A DNA stretch of 5,916 nucleotides from Thiobacillus sp. (lineage in GTDB: Bacteria > Pseudomonadota > Gammaproteobacteria > Burkholderiales > Thiobacillaceae): assembly GCA_011391285.1 (NCBI GenBank), contig JAABQU010000034.1:1-5916 (forward strand), written 5' to 3'. Below the pieces are notes generated by a model. It worked only from the letters and a program-made list of their open reading frames with translations. It was not told the DNA's origin and did not search any database. Numbering within the stretch: position 1 is the first letter of the stretch; each line of letters begins with the position of its first letter. Shown piece after piece: positions 1 to 5,870 of the stretch. The position numbers were made by a program, and so were the translations under genes.

Positions 1-852
1 TCTGAGGCCCGGCAGGTAGAACGGGTCGTCCAGCGCATGGTGACGGACATGCACGCGCAGCGTGCCCATGTGGCGCTGCGGATGGTAGTACTCGCTGGCG
101 ACAAAGCCGTAGTCGATCATCAGGATCAGGCCGCGATCCAGGCATTCGGCGAGCGACGCGATCAGCGCATCGGCAGCGAGATTGATTTCGGAGACATAGC
201 CCGGCGCCAGATTCAGTGCCGCGGTGCGAGCGCGCAGCACGGGGTCGGCGATGGGACGATCCTGCCAGCCGAAATGGTCGCCTTCCACAACCACGCCGCG
301 TGCCAGCGGCCCCTCTGCCGTCCAGTGCACCAGTTCCACCGGCAGCGCGTCGAGTACTTCGTTGCCGAGGATCACGCCATTGAAATGTTCCGGCAGCGCG
401 TCCAGCCACTGCACACGTTCAGCGAGTAGCGGCACGTCGCGTGCAAGTGTCGCCTGCTGGCGCGCACGCAGGTCGGCGCTCACTTCCAGTATCAGGTAAC
501 GCGTGGGCAGCGCGTCCAGCCGCGCCAGCTCGCCGAGCATATCCGCCGCCAGCCGCCCGCTGCCGGCGCCCAGTTCAAGCACCTCGCCGCGGGTTTCAGC
601 CAGCACCGGGGCAATGGCGTGCGCCAGGGTGCGGCCGAACAGCGGCGTCATTTCCGGCGCGGTGACGAAATCGCCCGCCGCGCCGAATTTCATCGCCCCG
701 GCAGCGTAATAGCCCAGCCCGGGTGCGTAGAGTGCCGCTTCCATATAGCGCGAGAACGGAATCCAGCCGCCTGCGGCGTCGATCAGCGACCGCAGGTGAG
801 CCGTCACGCGCTGGCTGTGCGCAAGGGCGTCAGGGGAGGGGGGAGGCAGCAT
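1..852 (-). CDS. MidA/NDUFAF7-family class I SAM-dependent methyltransferase (3' end beyond window)
   Basis: The gene starts at 852 and runs off the left edge after 284 codons. Relatives are about 390 residues, so roughly the last quarter is missing. Seen in translation: an N-terminal block with YMEAALYAPGLGYYAAG, then KFGAAGDFVTAPEMTPLFGR, both hallmarks of the MidA (DUF185) family. The SAM-binding motif I is LELGAGSGRL, with GAGSG at residues 95-99. NEVLDALP lies at 164-171 and MIDYG at about 245-249. Known for the family: mitochondrial NDUFAF7 methylates an arginine of the complex I subunit NDUFS2. The bacterial substrate is generally unproven, so 'protein arginine methyltransferase' here is inference. 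The start at 852 gives the usual 30-odd residues before the first motif, although no clear Shine-Dalgarno precedes it. It diverges from the pteridine reductase gene across 70 bases. Confidence 0.92.
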   Translation of the reverse strand, partial: MLPPPSPDALAHSQRVTAHLRSLIDAAGGWIPFSRYMEAALYAPGLGYYAAGAMKFGAAGDFVTAPEMTPLFGRTLAHAIAPVLAETRGEVLELGAGSGRLAADMLGELARLDALPTRYLILEVSADLRARQQATLARDVPLLAERVQWLDALPEHFNGVILGNEVLDALPVELVHWTAEGPLARGVVVEGDHFGWQDRPIADPVLRARTAALNLAPGYVSEINLAADALIASLAECLDRGLILMIDYGFVASEYYHPQRHMGTLRVHVRHHALDDPFYLPGLR

Positions 853-922
853 GCGAGGGGTTAATGGATAATGCGGAATGGCTGGATAATCCAGGATCCA
901 GTGACTATAAGGGCGAACCCCG
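853..922. promoter_or_regulatory. divergent intergenic region with a 13-bp palindrome
   Basis: These 70 bases separate two divergent start codons, so promoters in both directions should lie here or overlap the coding ends. TGGATAAT occurs twice, at 865-872 and 883-890, 18 bases apart. The second copy lies in the palindrome CTGGAT-A-ATCCAG (882-894). GATAAT at 885-890 could serve as a -10 box for the plus-strand gene, but the matching -35 (TTAATG, 861-866) is poor. For the plus-strand gene, AAGGG at 909-913 is a reasonable ribosome binding site, 9 bases before its ATG. The promoter and operator roles are inference. Confidence 0.3.
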
Positions 923-1663
923 ATGCAAGGCAAAGTGGCGTTGATTACCGGCGGGGCCAAACGTGTGGGTGCGGCGACCGGCCGCCTGCTGCACGCCAGC
1001 GGCGCCAATCTGATGATCCATTACCGCAGTTCGGTCGACGAGGCGCGCGCGCTGCAGGATGAACTGAACGCCATCCGCCCCGATTCGGTTGCCCTGATCC
1101 AGGCCGATCTGCTCGACGTCAGCGGCCTGCCCAGCCTCATCAACCAGACCGTCGCCACCTTCGGCGGGCTCGACGTGCTGGTCAACAATGCGTCGAGCTT
1201 TTATCCCACCCCGATCGGCACCATCACCATGAAGGACTGGGACAACCTGATGGGCAGCAACCTGATCGCGCCGCTGTTTCTGTCGCAGGCCGCCGCGCCT
1301 GAACTGAAGAAGCGCCGCGGCTGCATCGTCAACATCGCAGACATTCACGCCGAGCGGCCGATGAAAAGCTATGTCGTCTACAGCGTCGCCAAGGCCGGCG
1401 TGGTCGGCCTCACCAAGTCTCTCGCCCGCGAACTGGGGCCGCTGGTGCGCGTCAATGCCGTCGCCCCTGGCCCCATCATGTGGCCGGAAGACGACCCCAA
1501 CTTCGACGAAGTCTCGCGCCAGCGCATCGTCTCGCACACTATCCTCAAAACCGCCGGCGGGCCGGACGACATCGCCCGCGCCGTGCGCTTCTTCGCCATT
1601 GATGCACCCTATGTGACAGGGCAGGTGCTGGCAGTGGACGGCGGGCGCAACGCCAAGTTGTAA
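923..1663 (+). CDS. pteridine reductase (SDR family, PTR1/FolM type)
   Basis: This complete 246-residue classical-size short-chain dehydrogenase probably reduces dihydropteridines (dihydrobiopterin, dihydromonapterin or dihydrofolate) with NADPH in the cytosol. Seen: the Rossmann motif TGGAKRVG (residues 9-16), of the TGxxxRxG form typical of PTR1-like enzymes rather than TGxxxGxG; HYRSS (33-37), suited to the NADPH 2'-phosphate; NNASSFYPTP (88-97), very like trypanosomatid PTR1; N113; Y153 and K157 of YxxxK; and D140, 13 residues before the Tyr, where most SDRs carry Ser. D140/Y153/K157 has the same spacing as the PTR1 triad. APGP is at 181-184 and VDGG at 238-241 near the C-terminus. The ATG at 923 has AAGGG 9 bases upstream. 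The exact pterin substrate cannot be told from sequence; FolM-type dihydromonapterin reductase is the main alternative. Confidence 0.9.
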   Translation: MQGKVALITGGAKRVGAATGRLLHASGANLMIHYRSSVDEARALQDELNAIRPDSVALIQADLLDVSGLPSLINQTVATFGGLDVLVNNASSFYPTPIGTITMKDWDNLMGSNLIAPLFLSQAAAPELKKRRGCIVNIADIHAERPMKSYVVYSVAKAGVVGLTKSLARELGPLVRVNAVAPGPIMWPEDDPNFDEVSRQRIVSHTILKTAGGPDDIARAVRFFAIDAPYVTGQVLAVDGGRNAKL

Positions 1664-1770
1664 GCGTCGGGGGGCGGGTGATCGCCCTGCGCCTGATTCA
1701 TCAGATCGGCGCGCTCATGGCGGGCCAGTAGGGCATGGCCTGGGGTGCCGTGTCCGCGCTTGTGGCGGCT

Positions 1771-1808
1771 GGCGTGACGCTGTCGTGTATCGACGACAGC
1801 GTCACGCC
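1771..1808. terminator. 16-bp perfect hairpin between convergent genes
   Basis: GGCGTGACGCTGTCGT (1771-1786) pairs perfectly with 1793-1808 around the 6-base loop GTATCG. It lies 107 bases after the reductase stop and just 12 bases beyond the bactofilin stop, between the two converging genes. This suggests a shared bidirectional terminator. Neither strand has a T-run after the stem, so it is not a textbook intrinsic terminator. It could instead stabilise mRNA 3' ends or act with Rho. Confidence 0.6.
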
Positions 1809-1813
1809 CCAGG

Positions 1814-1827
1814 GGGTTGATCAACCC
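1814..1827. repeat. 14-bp perfect palindrome over the bactofilin stop codon
   Basis: GGGTTGATCAACCC reads identically on both strands and includes the bactofilin TGA stop at 1821-1823. It sits 5 bases from the large hairpin at 1771-1808. With no separate loop it makes only a short hairpin in RNA. It may simply be part of the 3'-end structure of the bactofilin transcript. Confidence 0.4.
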
Positions 1828-2423
1828 TGACGCCGCTGGCTGCGGGCAAACACCGAGGTGGAATGATCTTCCGTGTCCTTGGTTTTCTCTTCGGTCGCTT
1901 CGGTCGTCACGGGTTGCGTCGAAGCATCCGCGACCTTGACCAGGCTGGGGCTGTCCGAATGGGTCGCCATGTTTCCGGTAATCGTGCCGCCTTCCTCGAC
2001 CATCAGCGCGCCATAGCGGATCGTGCCGTTGACCCGGCCGGTGGCGTACACCACCAGACGCTTGCGCGCGGTCAGTTCGCCCTCGAAGGTGCCGCGTATC
2101 TCCGCCACGTCGATTTCGGCCTTGCCTGAAAACACGCCGCCCTCCGCGATGCGAATGTCGCGGCTGTTCATCGAGGCTTCCACGCGGCCTTCCACCACCA
2201 GAATCTCGCAATCGGTGATTTCGGAGCCCTTCAGCTTGATGTTCGGTCCGACGATCAGCTTGTTGCCTTCGTCGTTGCGTGCGGATTGCGCGGCCGCCGG
2301 AGCGGCTTCCTCCCTGGCGGACTCGGCCGTTCTGGCGGATGTGTACGCAGAAGAAGCGCCGGTCCTGGCCGAATCGGATCTCGCGTTGCTGGAATTGCCG
2401 GGTTGCATGAAGGTCTTGAGCAT
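1821..2423 (-). CDS. bactofilin (polymer-forming cytoskeletal protein)
   Basis: The product is 200 residues and probably polymerises without nucleotide into filaments that serve as cytoskeletal scaffolds, often membrane-associated, for cell-shape or envelope enzymes. Seen: a low-complexity N-terminal arm rich in Ser, Ala and Arg (about 7-53). The bactofilin core (DUF583) spans about residues 54-152, with short repeating beta-strand turns of the right-handed beta-helix type: GPNIKLKGSEI, VVEGRVEAS, IAEGGVFSGKAEID, IRGTFEGELTA, VNGTIRYGALMVEEGGTITGNM. A hydrophilic, Thr/Glu-rich tail follows (about 160-200). This arm-core-tail layout and the length are usual for the family. The start at 2423 has a weak purine tract GAGAGAGA just upstream; the alternative Met6 (2408) has none. 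It appears to be a single-gene unit, since the next upstream gene ends in its own terminator. The specific cellular role is unknown. Confidence 0.9.
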   Translation of the reverse strand: MLKTFMQPGNSSNARSDSARTGASSAYTSARTAESAREEAAPAAAQSARNDEGNKLIVGPNIKLKGSEITDCEILVVEGRVEASMNSRDIRIAEGGVFSGKAEIDVAEIRGTFEGELTARKRLVVYATGRVNGTIRYGALMVEEGGTITGNMATHSDSPSLVKVADASTQPVTTEATEEKTKDTEDHSTSVFARSQRRQG

Positions 2424-2466
2424 GGGGGGTCTCTCTCGGTTCTGGTTGTAAAACGCTCTGGTGTGG

Positions 2467-2488
2467 TTGCGCCCGGAACTGGGCGCAA
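2467..2488 (-). repeat. 8-bp hairpin in the bactofilin leader
   Basis: TTGCGCCC (2467-2474) and GGGCGCAA (2481-2488) are perfect inverted repeats around GGAACT. They lie 44-65 bases before the bactofilin start, so they would fall in its 5' untranslated RNA if the promoter is near 2513-2542. This could be an mRNA structure or a protein-binding operator; nothing in the sequence decides between them. Confidence 0.4.
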
Positions 2489-2512
2489 GGGCTTAACAGC
2501 ATCAGGCGTGCC

Positions 2513-2542
2513 AGTATTGAAAACCTTTTGATAAACAGTCAG
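2513..2542 (-). promoter_or_regulatory. weak sigma70-like promoter candidate for bactofilin
   Basis: Read on the minus strand, CTGACT (2537-2542, 4 of 6 to TTGACA) is followed after 18 bases by AATACT (2513-2518, 4 of 6 to TATAAT). The location fits, downstream of the hydrolase terminator and about 90 bases before the bactofilin start. The area around 2515-2660 is noticeably more A/T-rich than the flanking genes, as promoter regions often are. Other weak matches exist nearby, so the assignment is tentative. Confidence 0.25.
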
Positions 2543-2642
2543 ATACGGAATTGGCTGGGGTTGCCCAAAGCAAAAAACATGGCCAAATGTCGCTTGATGG
2601 CGACGCCGTAATCAGTGGGACAGAAGAATGATTCTTTAAATC

Positions 2643-2694
2643 AAAAAGATAGCGTGAACTGTGCGTGTCGCCAGGCAGCGACACGCACAGTTCA
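2643..2694 (-). terminator. rho-independent terminator of the hydrolase transcript
   Basis: A perfect 17-bp stem (2655-2671 with 2678-2694) closes a 6-base loop. On the minus strand it is followed by CGCTATC and then TTTTT (2643-2647). It starts 14 bases after the hydrolase stop codon. The stem is strong; the T-run is set back by about 7 bases, which is slightly unusual. It isolates the macrodomain-hydrolase unit from the bactofilin gene. Confidence 0.78.
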
Positions 2695-2708
2695 TTGTTG
2701 CTTGGAAC

Positions 2709-3329
2709 TCAATCGTGGCCAGCCGTTTCGAGGAATCGGGACAAGTCATCGCACACCTGTCCCGAATTCATGATGAAGGTGTGAAGCGCCGGCACCTGGA
2801 TCGCCCGCACGGTGAAGTCGCCAGTGGCTTCGGACAGGCTGAGAATGCCGTCGTTGGCCTCCATGCCGAAGGGCAGCCAGGATGCGCGCGGGCCGGTAAC
2901 GCCCGCATAGATCCGGGTGGGCACTGCGGGCATCGGCAGCCCTTGCATGAACGCGTCCTGTGCCAGCAATTGCCCCATTTCGCCCATCAGCCATTGGTAT
3001 GGCCAGAACCGTGAAAAGAATTTGGCGGCCTTGCAGGCCCGCATCGGCGGCGCCAGAAAAATGCAGGCGGCTGGCGGCCGGTTTTCCAGCTGGCCGAGCG
3101 CCGTGCGGATGATCGCCGTCCCGAGGGAATGGCCTATCAGCGCGTAGTGCGTCGTGTCGACCCGCCGCTCGATCCGCTTCACCAGCCGCTCGGTCGCCCC
3201 CTGCAGGGTTTCGAACGTGGGCGAATAGCCGAAGAGGATCGGGTGGTGGCCGGCCCGCCGCAGGCGCCGGCGTAGCCGCAGCATCGAGAGCGGGGTTCGT
3301 CCCATGCCATGAACCAGGACCAGATCCAT
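2709..3329 (-). CDS. small alpha/beta-fold hydrolase (esterase/lipase-like)
   Basis: This 206-residue cytoplasmic protein is probably a serine hydrolase acting on an ester or amide. Seen: an immediate first beta-strand LVLVHGMGR (residues 3-11, HG oxyanion-type motif); the nucleophile elbow GHSLG (66-70) with Ser68; a likely acid Asp160 in NDGILSLSEA; and His183 in PALHTF, completing a Ser-Asp-His triad in canonical order. There is no signal peptide or membrane segment. It is short compared with typical 250-300-residue relatives, with a reduced cap region (about 95-130, Trp/Met/Phe-rich). It starts 19 bases after the macrodomain stop with no clear Shine-Dalgarno of its own, so co-transcription and translational coupling are likely (inference). 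The substrate is not recognisable. Related small proteins are often annotated 'alpha/beta hydrolase' or 'lipase' without assay. Confidence 0.82.
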   Translation of the reverse strand: MDLVLVHGMGRTPLSMLRLRRRLRRAGHHPILFGYSPTFETLQGATERLVKRIERRVDTTHYALIGHSLGTAIIRTALGQLENRPPAACIFLAPPMRACKAAKFFSRFWPYQWLMGEMGQLLAQDAFMQGLPMPAVPTRIYAGVTGPRASWLPFGMEANDGILSLSEATGDFTVRAIQVPALHTFIMNSGQVCDDLSRFLETAGHD

Positions 3330-3348
3330 CGTTCGTCTGTTGCCGCGG

Positions 3349-3867
3349 TCAGTCCGCCGCTTCGGCCAGCAGTGCCTGGTAGACCGCGAGATCGGTCGCA
3401 GAATGGCAGCAGAAGATCACTTCTCGGATGGCCGGAAACGCCTGCACCACGGTGCGTGCCGTTGCCACGGCAATCCGGGCCGCGCGTGCGATCGGGTAAC
3501 CGTAGACGCCGGTGCTGATGCCGGGGAACGCCAGGGTGTGGAGGCCGTTCTGCGCTGCCACCTCGATCGCGCGCCGGTAGCACGAGGCCAGCAACGCCGC
3601 TTCCCCCTGTTCGCCCCCGTGCCACACCGGCCCCACGGTGTGGATGACGAAGCGGGCAGGCAGGCGGTAACCCTGTGTGAGCTTCGCATCGCCCGTCTGG
3701 CAGCCGCTCAGTTGGCGGCATGCGTCCAGCAGTTGCGGCCCGGCCGCGCGATGGATTGCACCGTCCACCCCGCCACCGCCGAGCAGCGACGGGTTGGCGG
3801 CATTGACGATGGCATCAACCGCGAGCGTGGTGATGTCGGCCTGGATGGCGTGCAGGGTGGCGGGCAT
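3349..3867 (-). CDS. macrodomain protein, O-acetyl-ADP-ribose deacetylase type (YmdB/MacroD-like)
   Basis: This complete 172-residue single macrodomain probably hydrolyses O-acetyl-ADP-ribose or removes mono-ADP-ribose from acidic residues. Seen: QADIT (9-13), whose Asp11 should contact adenine; [20 protein letters not shown] (20-39), with Asn22/Asn25 and Asp35 of the catalytic loop; HTVGPVW (76-82); and the phosphate-binding loop [10 protein letters not shown] (116-125). These match E. coli YmdB nearly motif for motif, and YmdB has a similar length (about 177). The fold is full, with no truncation. YmdB has also been reported to modulate RNase III in E. coli; nothing here shows that for this protein. 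The start is fixed by the family N-terminus ([13 protein letters not shown]), but no Shine-Dalgarno precedes it and a -10-like box lies 5 bases upstream, hinting at leaderless translation. It is the first gene of a probable pair with the alpha/beta hydrolase. Confidence 0.92.
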   Translation of the reverse strand: MPATLHAIQADITTLAVDAIVNAANPSLLGGGGVDGAIHRAAGPQLLDACRQLSGCQTGDAKLTQGYRLPARFVIHTVGPVWHGGEQGEAALLASCYRRAIEVAAQNGLHTLAFPGISTGVYGYPIARAARIAVATARTVVQAFPAIREVIFCCHSATDLAVYQALLAEAAD

Positions 3868-3872
3868 GATTC

Positions 3873-3878
3873 ATTGTA
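3873..3878 (-). promoter_or_regulatory. -10-like box immediately before the macrodomain start
   Basis: The minus strand reads TTTACAATGAATC and then the ATG. TACAAT matches the -10 consensus at 5 of 6 positions, and its end is only 5 bases from the ATG, so transcription would start at about the A of the start codon. The sequence between about 3868 and 3890 on this strand is pyrimidine-rich with no Shine-Dalgarno, which fits a leaderless mRNA. No good -35 lies 16-18 bases further upstream, which weakens the call. Confidence 0.35.
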
Positions 3879-4015
3879 AAGGGAGGGCAACAGGCAAGAT
3901 CTGATCGTGCATGTATATGCGCCGTTGGTGTTGGATTTGACGATAGCAGGGAGCCGGTGATGCACCGTGCACGTTTTCCCGCTGCCCCATTTGTTTAGGC
4001 AAGAATTCGAAATCC

Positions 4016-4027
4016 GTGCCGCGGCAC
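4016..4027. repeat. 12-bp GC-rich palindrome downstream of the exporter gene
   Basis: GTGCCGCGGCAC is a perfect palindrome in the 199-base gap between the exporter stop and the macrodomain start. It lies 40 bases after the exporter stop (4067-4069). Followed on the minus strand by GGATTTCG, it has only a short T-run and no proper loop, so it is a poor terminator. It could be an operator for the downstream pair. No other terminator for the exporter is visible in this gap. Confidence 0.3.
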
Positions 4028-4066
4028 ACAGCCCGAAAGGCAACGAAGCCCGACGAGCAATGGTGC

Positions 4067-5479
4067 CTAGGTGGTCTCGGCCACGCGCCCCCGGCTGACG
4101 CTTTCCCCGTCCCCGGGGCGCAGCGACCAGAACGACAGCGAGGATAGCATCGTCAGGCCGCCTAGCGTCAGGAAGGCGTGGTGCAGCGCGGTCGTCACCG
4201 CCACGTGGTCGGTTTGCGGCTGGTCGCCCAGGTACCAGCCGGCAACCAGTGAGCCGCAGGCGAGCCCGAAGCTCATCGACATCTGCTGCAGCGAACTGGT
4301 GATGGTGCTGGCCATGCTCGAATCGGGCGTATCGATGTCGGCGAAGGCCATCGAATTCATGCTGGTGTATTGCAGCGAATTGAAGAAGCCCATCGCAAGG
4401 GCCAGCAGCACGATCAGCGCGATCGGCGTGGCCGGGCTCACCCGCGAGAAGAGGCAGATGATGATCCCGATCATGACCGTATTCACGATCAGGATGCGGC
4501 GGTAGCCGAAGCGCGCCAGCAGTCGCGCGGAAATGAACTTCATGCCGATGGCAGCCGCGGCGGTCGGCATCATCAGCAGGCCCGACTGCCACGCCGGCAT
4601 GCCGAGTCCGAGCTGGTAGAGCAGCGGCAGCAGAAACGGCATCCCGCCCATGCCCAGACGCGTGACGAAGCCTCCCATCACCGAGACGCGAAACGTGCGT
4701 ATCCGGAACAGCGTCAGGCGTAGCAGCGGATGCGGCGTCTCGCGTGCATGCAGAAAATAAGCCGCCAACAGACCGAGGCTGAGTAACAGCAGGGCCACCG
4801 CCGAGGCCGCATCGATCTGATGCTCGCCGAATATTTCCAGCAGCCAGGACAGTAGCGCCGCGCCGCTGCCGAACAGGATCAGGCCGACGACATCCAGAGG
4901 GCGCCGTGCGTCCCCGTGATAGTCCGGCATGTGGCGATGCGCCAGCCACAGCGCCATCAGTCCCACCGGCACATTGATGAAGAAGATGTAGTGCCACGAG
5001 AACCAGTGAACGATCAGGCCGCCGACCGTGGGGCCAAGCAGGGGCCCGATCAGCGCCGGGATGATGACGAAGTTCATCGCCCGCAACAGTTCCGATTTGG
5101 GAAAGGTGCGGATGATCGCCAGCCGGCCCACCGGCATCATCATCGCCGCGCCTGCACCCTGCAGGATGCGTCCCGCCACCAGCATCGGCACGCTCTGCGC
5201 GAAGCCACACAGAATCGAGGAAAGGGTGAAGATCGCGACCGCGATGCTGAAGACGTGGCGTATGCCGAAGCGGTCCGCCATCCAGCCGCTCACCGGAATG
5301 CACACGGCCAGGCTCAGGATGTAGCTGGTCACCGCCGCCTTCAGGCTCAAGGGCGCTACCTGCAGGCCCTCCGCGATCGCCGGCACCGCCGTGTTGACGA
5401 TGGTGGTGTCGAGGCCCTCCATGAACAGCGCCACTGCGACGACCCAGGGCAGGTAGGTTTTGACGGTGGAAGGGTTCAT
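4067..5479 (-). CDS. DHA2-family MFS multidrug exporter (MdtD-like)
   Basis: This 470-residue inner-membrane protein of the 14-helix drug:H+ antiporter type probably exports drugs or small organic compounds using the proton gradient. Seen (counting from the ATG at 5479): motif D1 LDTTIVNTAVP (23-33) in helix 1; motif A GWMADRFGIR (65-74); motif B GRILQGAGAAMMMPVGR (103-119) with Arg104; antiporter motif C IGPLLGPTVGG (144-154); then regularly spaced hydrophobic helices to the C-terminus. Length and local sequence resemble E. coli MdtD (471 residues) closely. A longer reading from a TTG at 5515 would add 12 hydrophilic residues. I prefer ATG 5479 because it aligns with MdtD's start, though neither has a clear Shine-Dalgarno. 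No membrane-fusion or outer-membrane partner is adjacent, so it may act alone. It diverges from the higB toxin gene. The substrate is unknown. Confidence 0.9.
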   Translation of the reverse strand: MNPSTVKTYLPWVVAVALFMEGLDTTIVNTAVPAIAEGLQVAPLSLKAAVTSYILSLAVCIPVSGWMADRFGIRHVFSIAVAIFTLSSILCGFAQSVPMLVAGRILQGAGAAMMMPVGRLAIIRTFPKSELLRAMNFVIIPALIGPLLGPTVGGLIVHWFSWHYIFFINVPVGLMALWLAHRHMPDYHGDARRPLDVVGLILFGSGAALLSWLLEIFGEHQIDAASAVALLLLSLGLLAAYFLHARETPHPLLRLTLFRIRTFRVSVMGGFVTRLGMGGMPFLLPLLYQLGLGMPAWQSGLLMMPTAAAAIGMKFISARLLARFGYRRILIVNTVMIGIIICLFSRVSPATPIALIVLLALAMGFFNSLQYTSMNSMAFADIDTPDSSMASTITSSLQQMSMSFGLACGSLVAGWYLGDQPQTDHVAVTTALHHAFLTLGGLTMLSSLSFWSLRPGDGESVSRGRVAETT

Positions 5480-5518
5480 CTGTGAGTGTGGAATGGTCGT
5501 TTCTGAGCGGCTCAATTT

Positions 5519-5525
5519 ACGTTAG
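5519..5525. repeat. isolated copy of the higB operator half-site
   Basis: ACGTTAG at 5519-5525 repeats exactly at 5576-5582, in the right arm of the inverted repeat in the higB promoter. It lies about 40 bases before the exporter start, where it could overlap that gene's promoter or leader. A 7-base match can arise by chance, so its functional meaning is tentative. Confidence 0.3.
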
Positions 5526-5556
5526 CAACAGTGCTGTAAGTCACCAGGGAGATCGC

Positions 5557-5585
5557 TTGACACTACTAACGCGAGACGTTAGTGT
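5557..5585 (+). promoter_or_regulatory. higBA promoter
   Basis: A perfect -35 box TTGACA (5557-5562) is followed after 17 bases by TAGTGT (5580-5585, 3 of 6 to TATAAT). Transcription would start near 5592, at or next to the toxin ATG, and no Shine-Dalgarno is visible before that ATG. The weak -10 with a strong -35, and an inverted repeat filling the spacer, suits a repressible toxin-antitoxin promoter. Confidence 0.6.
5565..5583. promoter_or_regulatory. inverted repeat in the higBA promoter, probable HigA operator
   Basis: ACTAACG (5565-5571) and CGTTAGT (5577-5583) are perfect inverted repeats around the 5-base spacer CGAGA. The site occupies the -35/-10 spacer and overlaps the -10 box, so a bound dimer would block RNA polymerase. 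Known for the family: HigA antitoxins, alone or with HigB, repress their own promoter through palindromes. That HigA binds this one is inference. Confidence 0.6.
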
Positions 5586-5591
5586 TGTGGC

Positions 5592-5870
5592 ATGATCAAG
5601 CGATTCAAATGTCGCGAAACACAAGCGTTGTTTGAGGGAAAACGTTCCCCGCGGTTTGCCAATATCGCAAGCGTGGCGATCCGCAAATTGCAGATGCTAC
5701 ACGCCGTCGAGCGCCTGGAGTCCTTGCGCATTCCGCCGCAAAACCGGCTCGAAGCGCTCAAGGGCGACCGCAAAGGCCAATGGAGCATCCGCGTCAACGA
5801 CCAGTGGCGCGTGTGTTTTATCTGGAAGGGCGGCGCGGCATGGGACGTGGAAATCGTCGATTATCACTAG
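5592..5870 (+). CDS. higB: HigB-type toxin, RelE superfamily
   Basis: This 92-residue toxin of a type II toxin-antitoxin module is expected to be a ribosome-dependent mRNA endonuclease that stops translation when free of its antitoxin. Seen: the family start MIKRFKC, F14-E15, the LKGDRKGQWSIRVNDQWRVCF block (56-76), and the C-terminal EIVDYH ending at residue 92. Lys57, Arg73, Asp90, Tyr91 and His92 fall at the same numbers as in the 92-residue Proteus vulgaris HigB, where several of these contribute to catalysis; its His54 is Glu54 here. The length is normal and no frame damage is seen, so the toxin looks intact. Toxin-before-antitoxin order is characteristic of higBA and unlike most type II systems. 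The stop codon overlaps the antitoxin's ribosome binding site, which indicates coupled expression. The ATG at 5592 is the only start giving the family N-terminus. Confidence 0.93.
   Translation: MIKRFKCRETQALFEGKRSPRFANIASVAIRKLQMLHAVERLESLRIPPQNRLEALKGDRKGQWSIRVNDQWRVCFIWKGGAAWDVEIVDYH

Noticed and set aside
37..864. Several plus-strand open frames at the left end
   Set aside because: They lie antisense to the MidA-type gene, whose minus-strand frame has strong family motifs and is open to the edge.
905..1537. A 210-residue minus-strand open frame opposite the pteridine reductase
   Set aside because: It is an antisense shadow rich in Asp, Gly, Arg and His with no domain. The plus-strand SDR is unmistakable.
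1609..2502. A 297-residue open frame on the minus strand across the bactofilin gene
   Set aside because: It reads the bactofilin gene out of frame and crosses the 16-bp hairpin. The product is Arg/Gln/Gly-rich low complexity. The real bactofilin frame has clear family motifs.
2502..2684. A 60-residue minus-strand open frame in the bactofilin upstream gap
   Set aside because: It starts inside the terminator hairpin of the hydrolase transcript, has no recognisable motif or good ribosome binding site, and the region looks regulatory.
3708..5303. A 531-residue open frame on the minus strand
   Set aside because: It overlaps the exporter and macrodomain genes in another frame. Its composition is Arg/Gly/Ala/Pro/His-rich with no recognisable domain, as expected of an out-of-frame reading of GC-rich DNA.
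5480..5515. A 12-residue N-terminal extension of the exporter from a TTG codon at 5515
   Set aside because: The ATG at 5479 aligns with the start of E. coli MdtD. The extension is hydrophilic and has no supporting Shine-Dalgarno.
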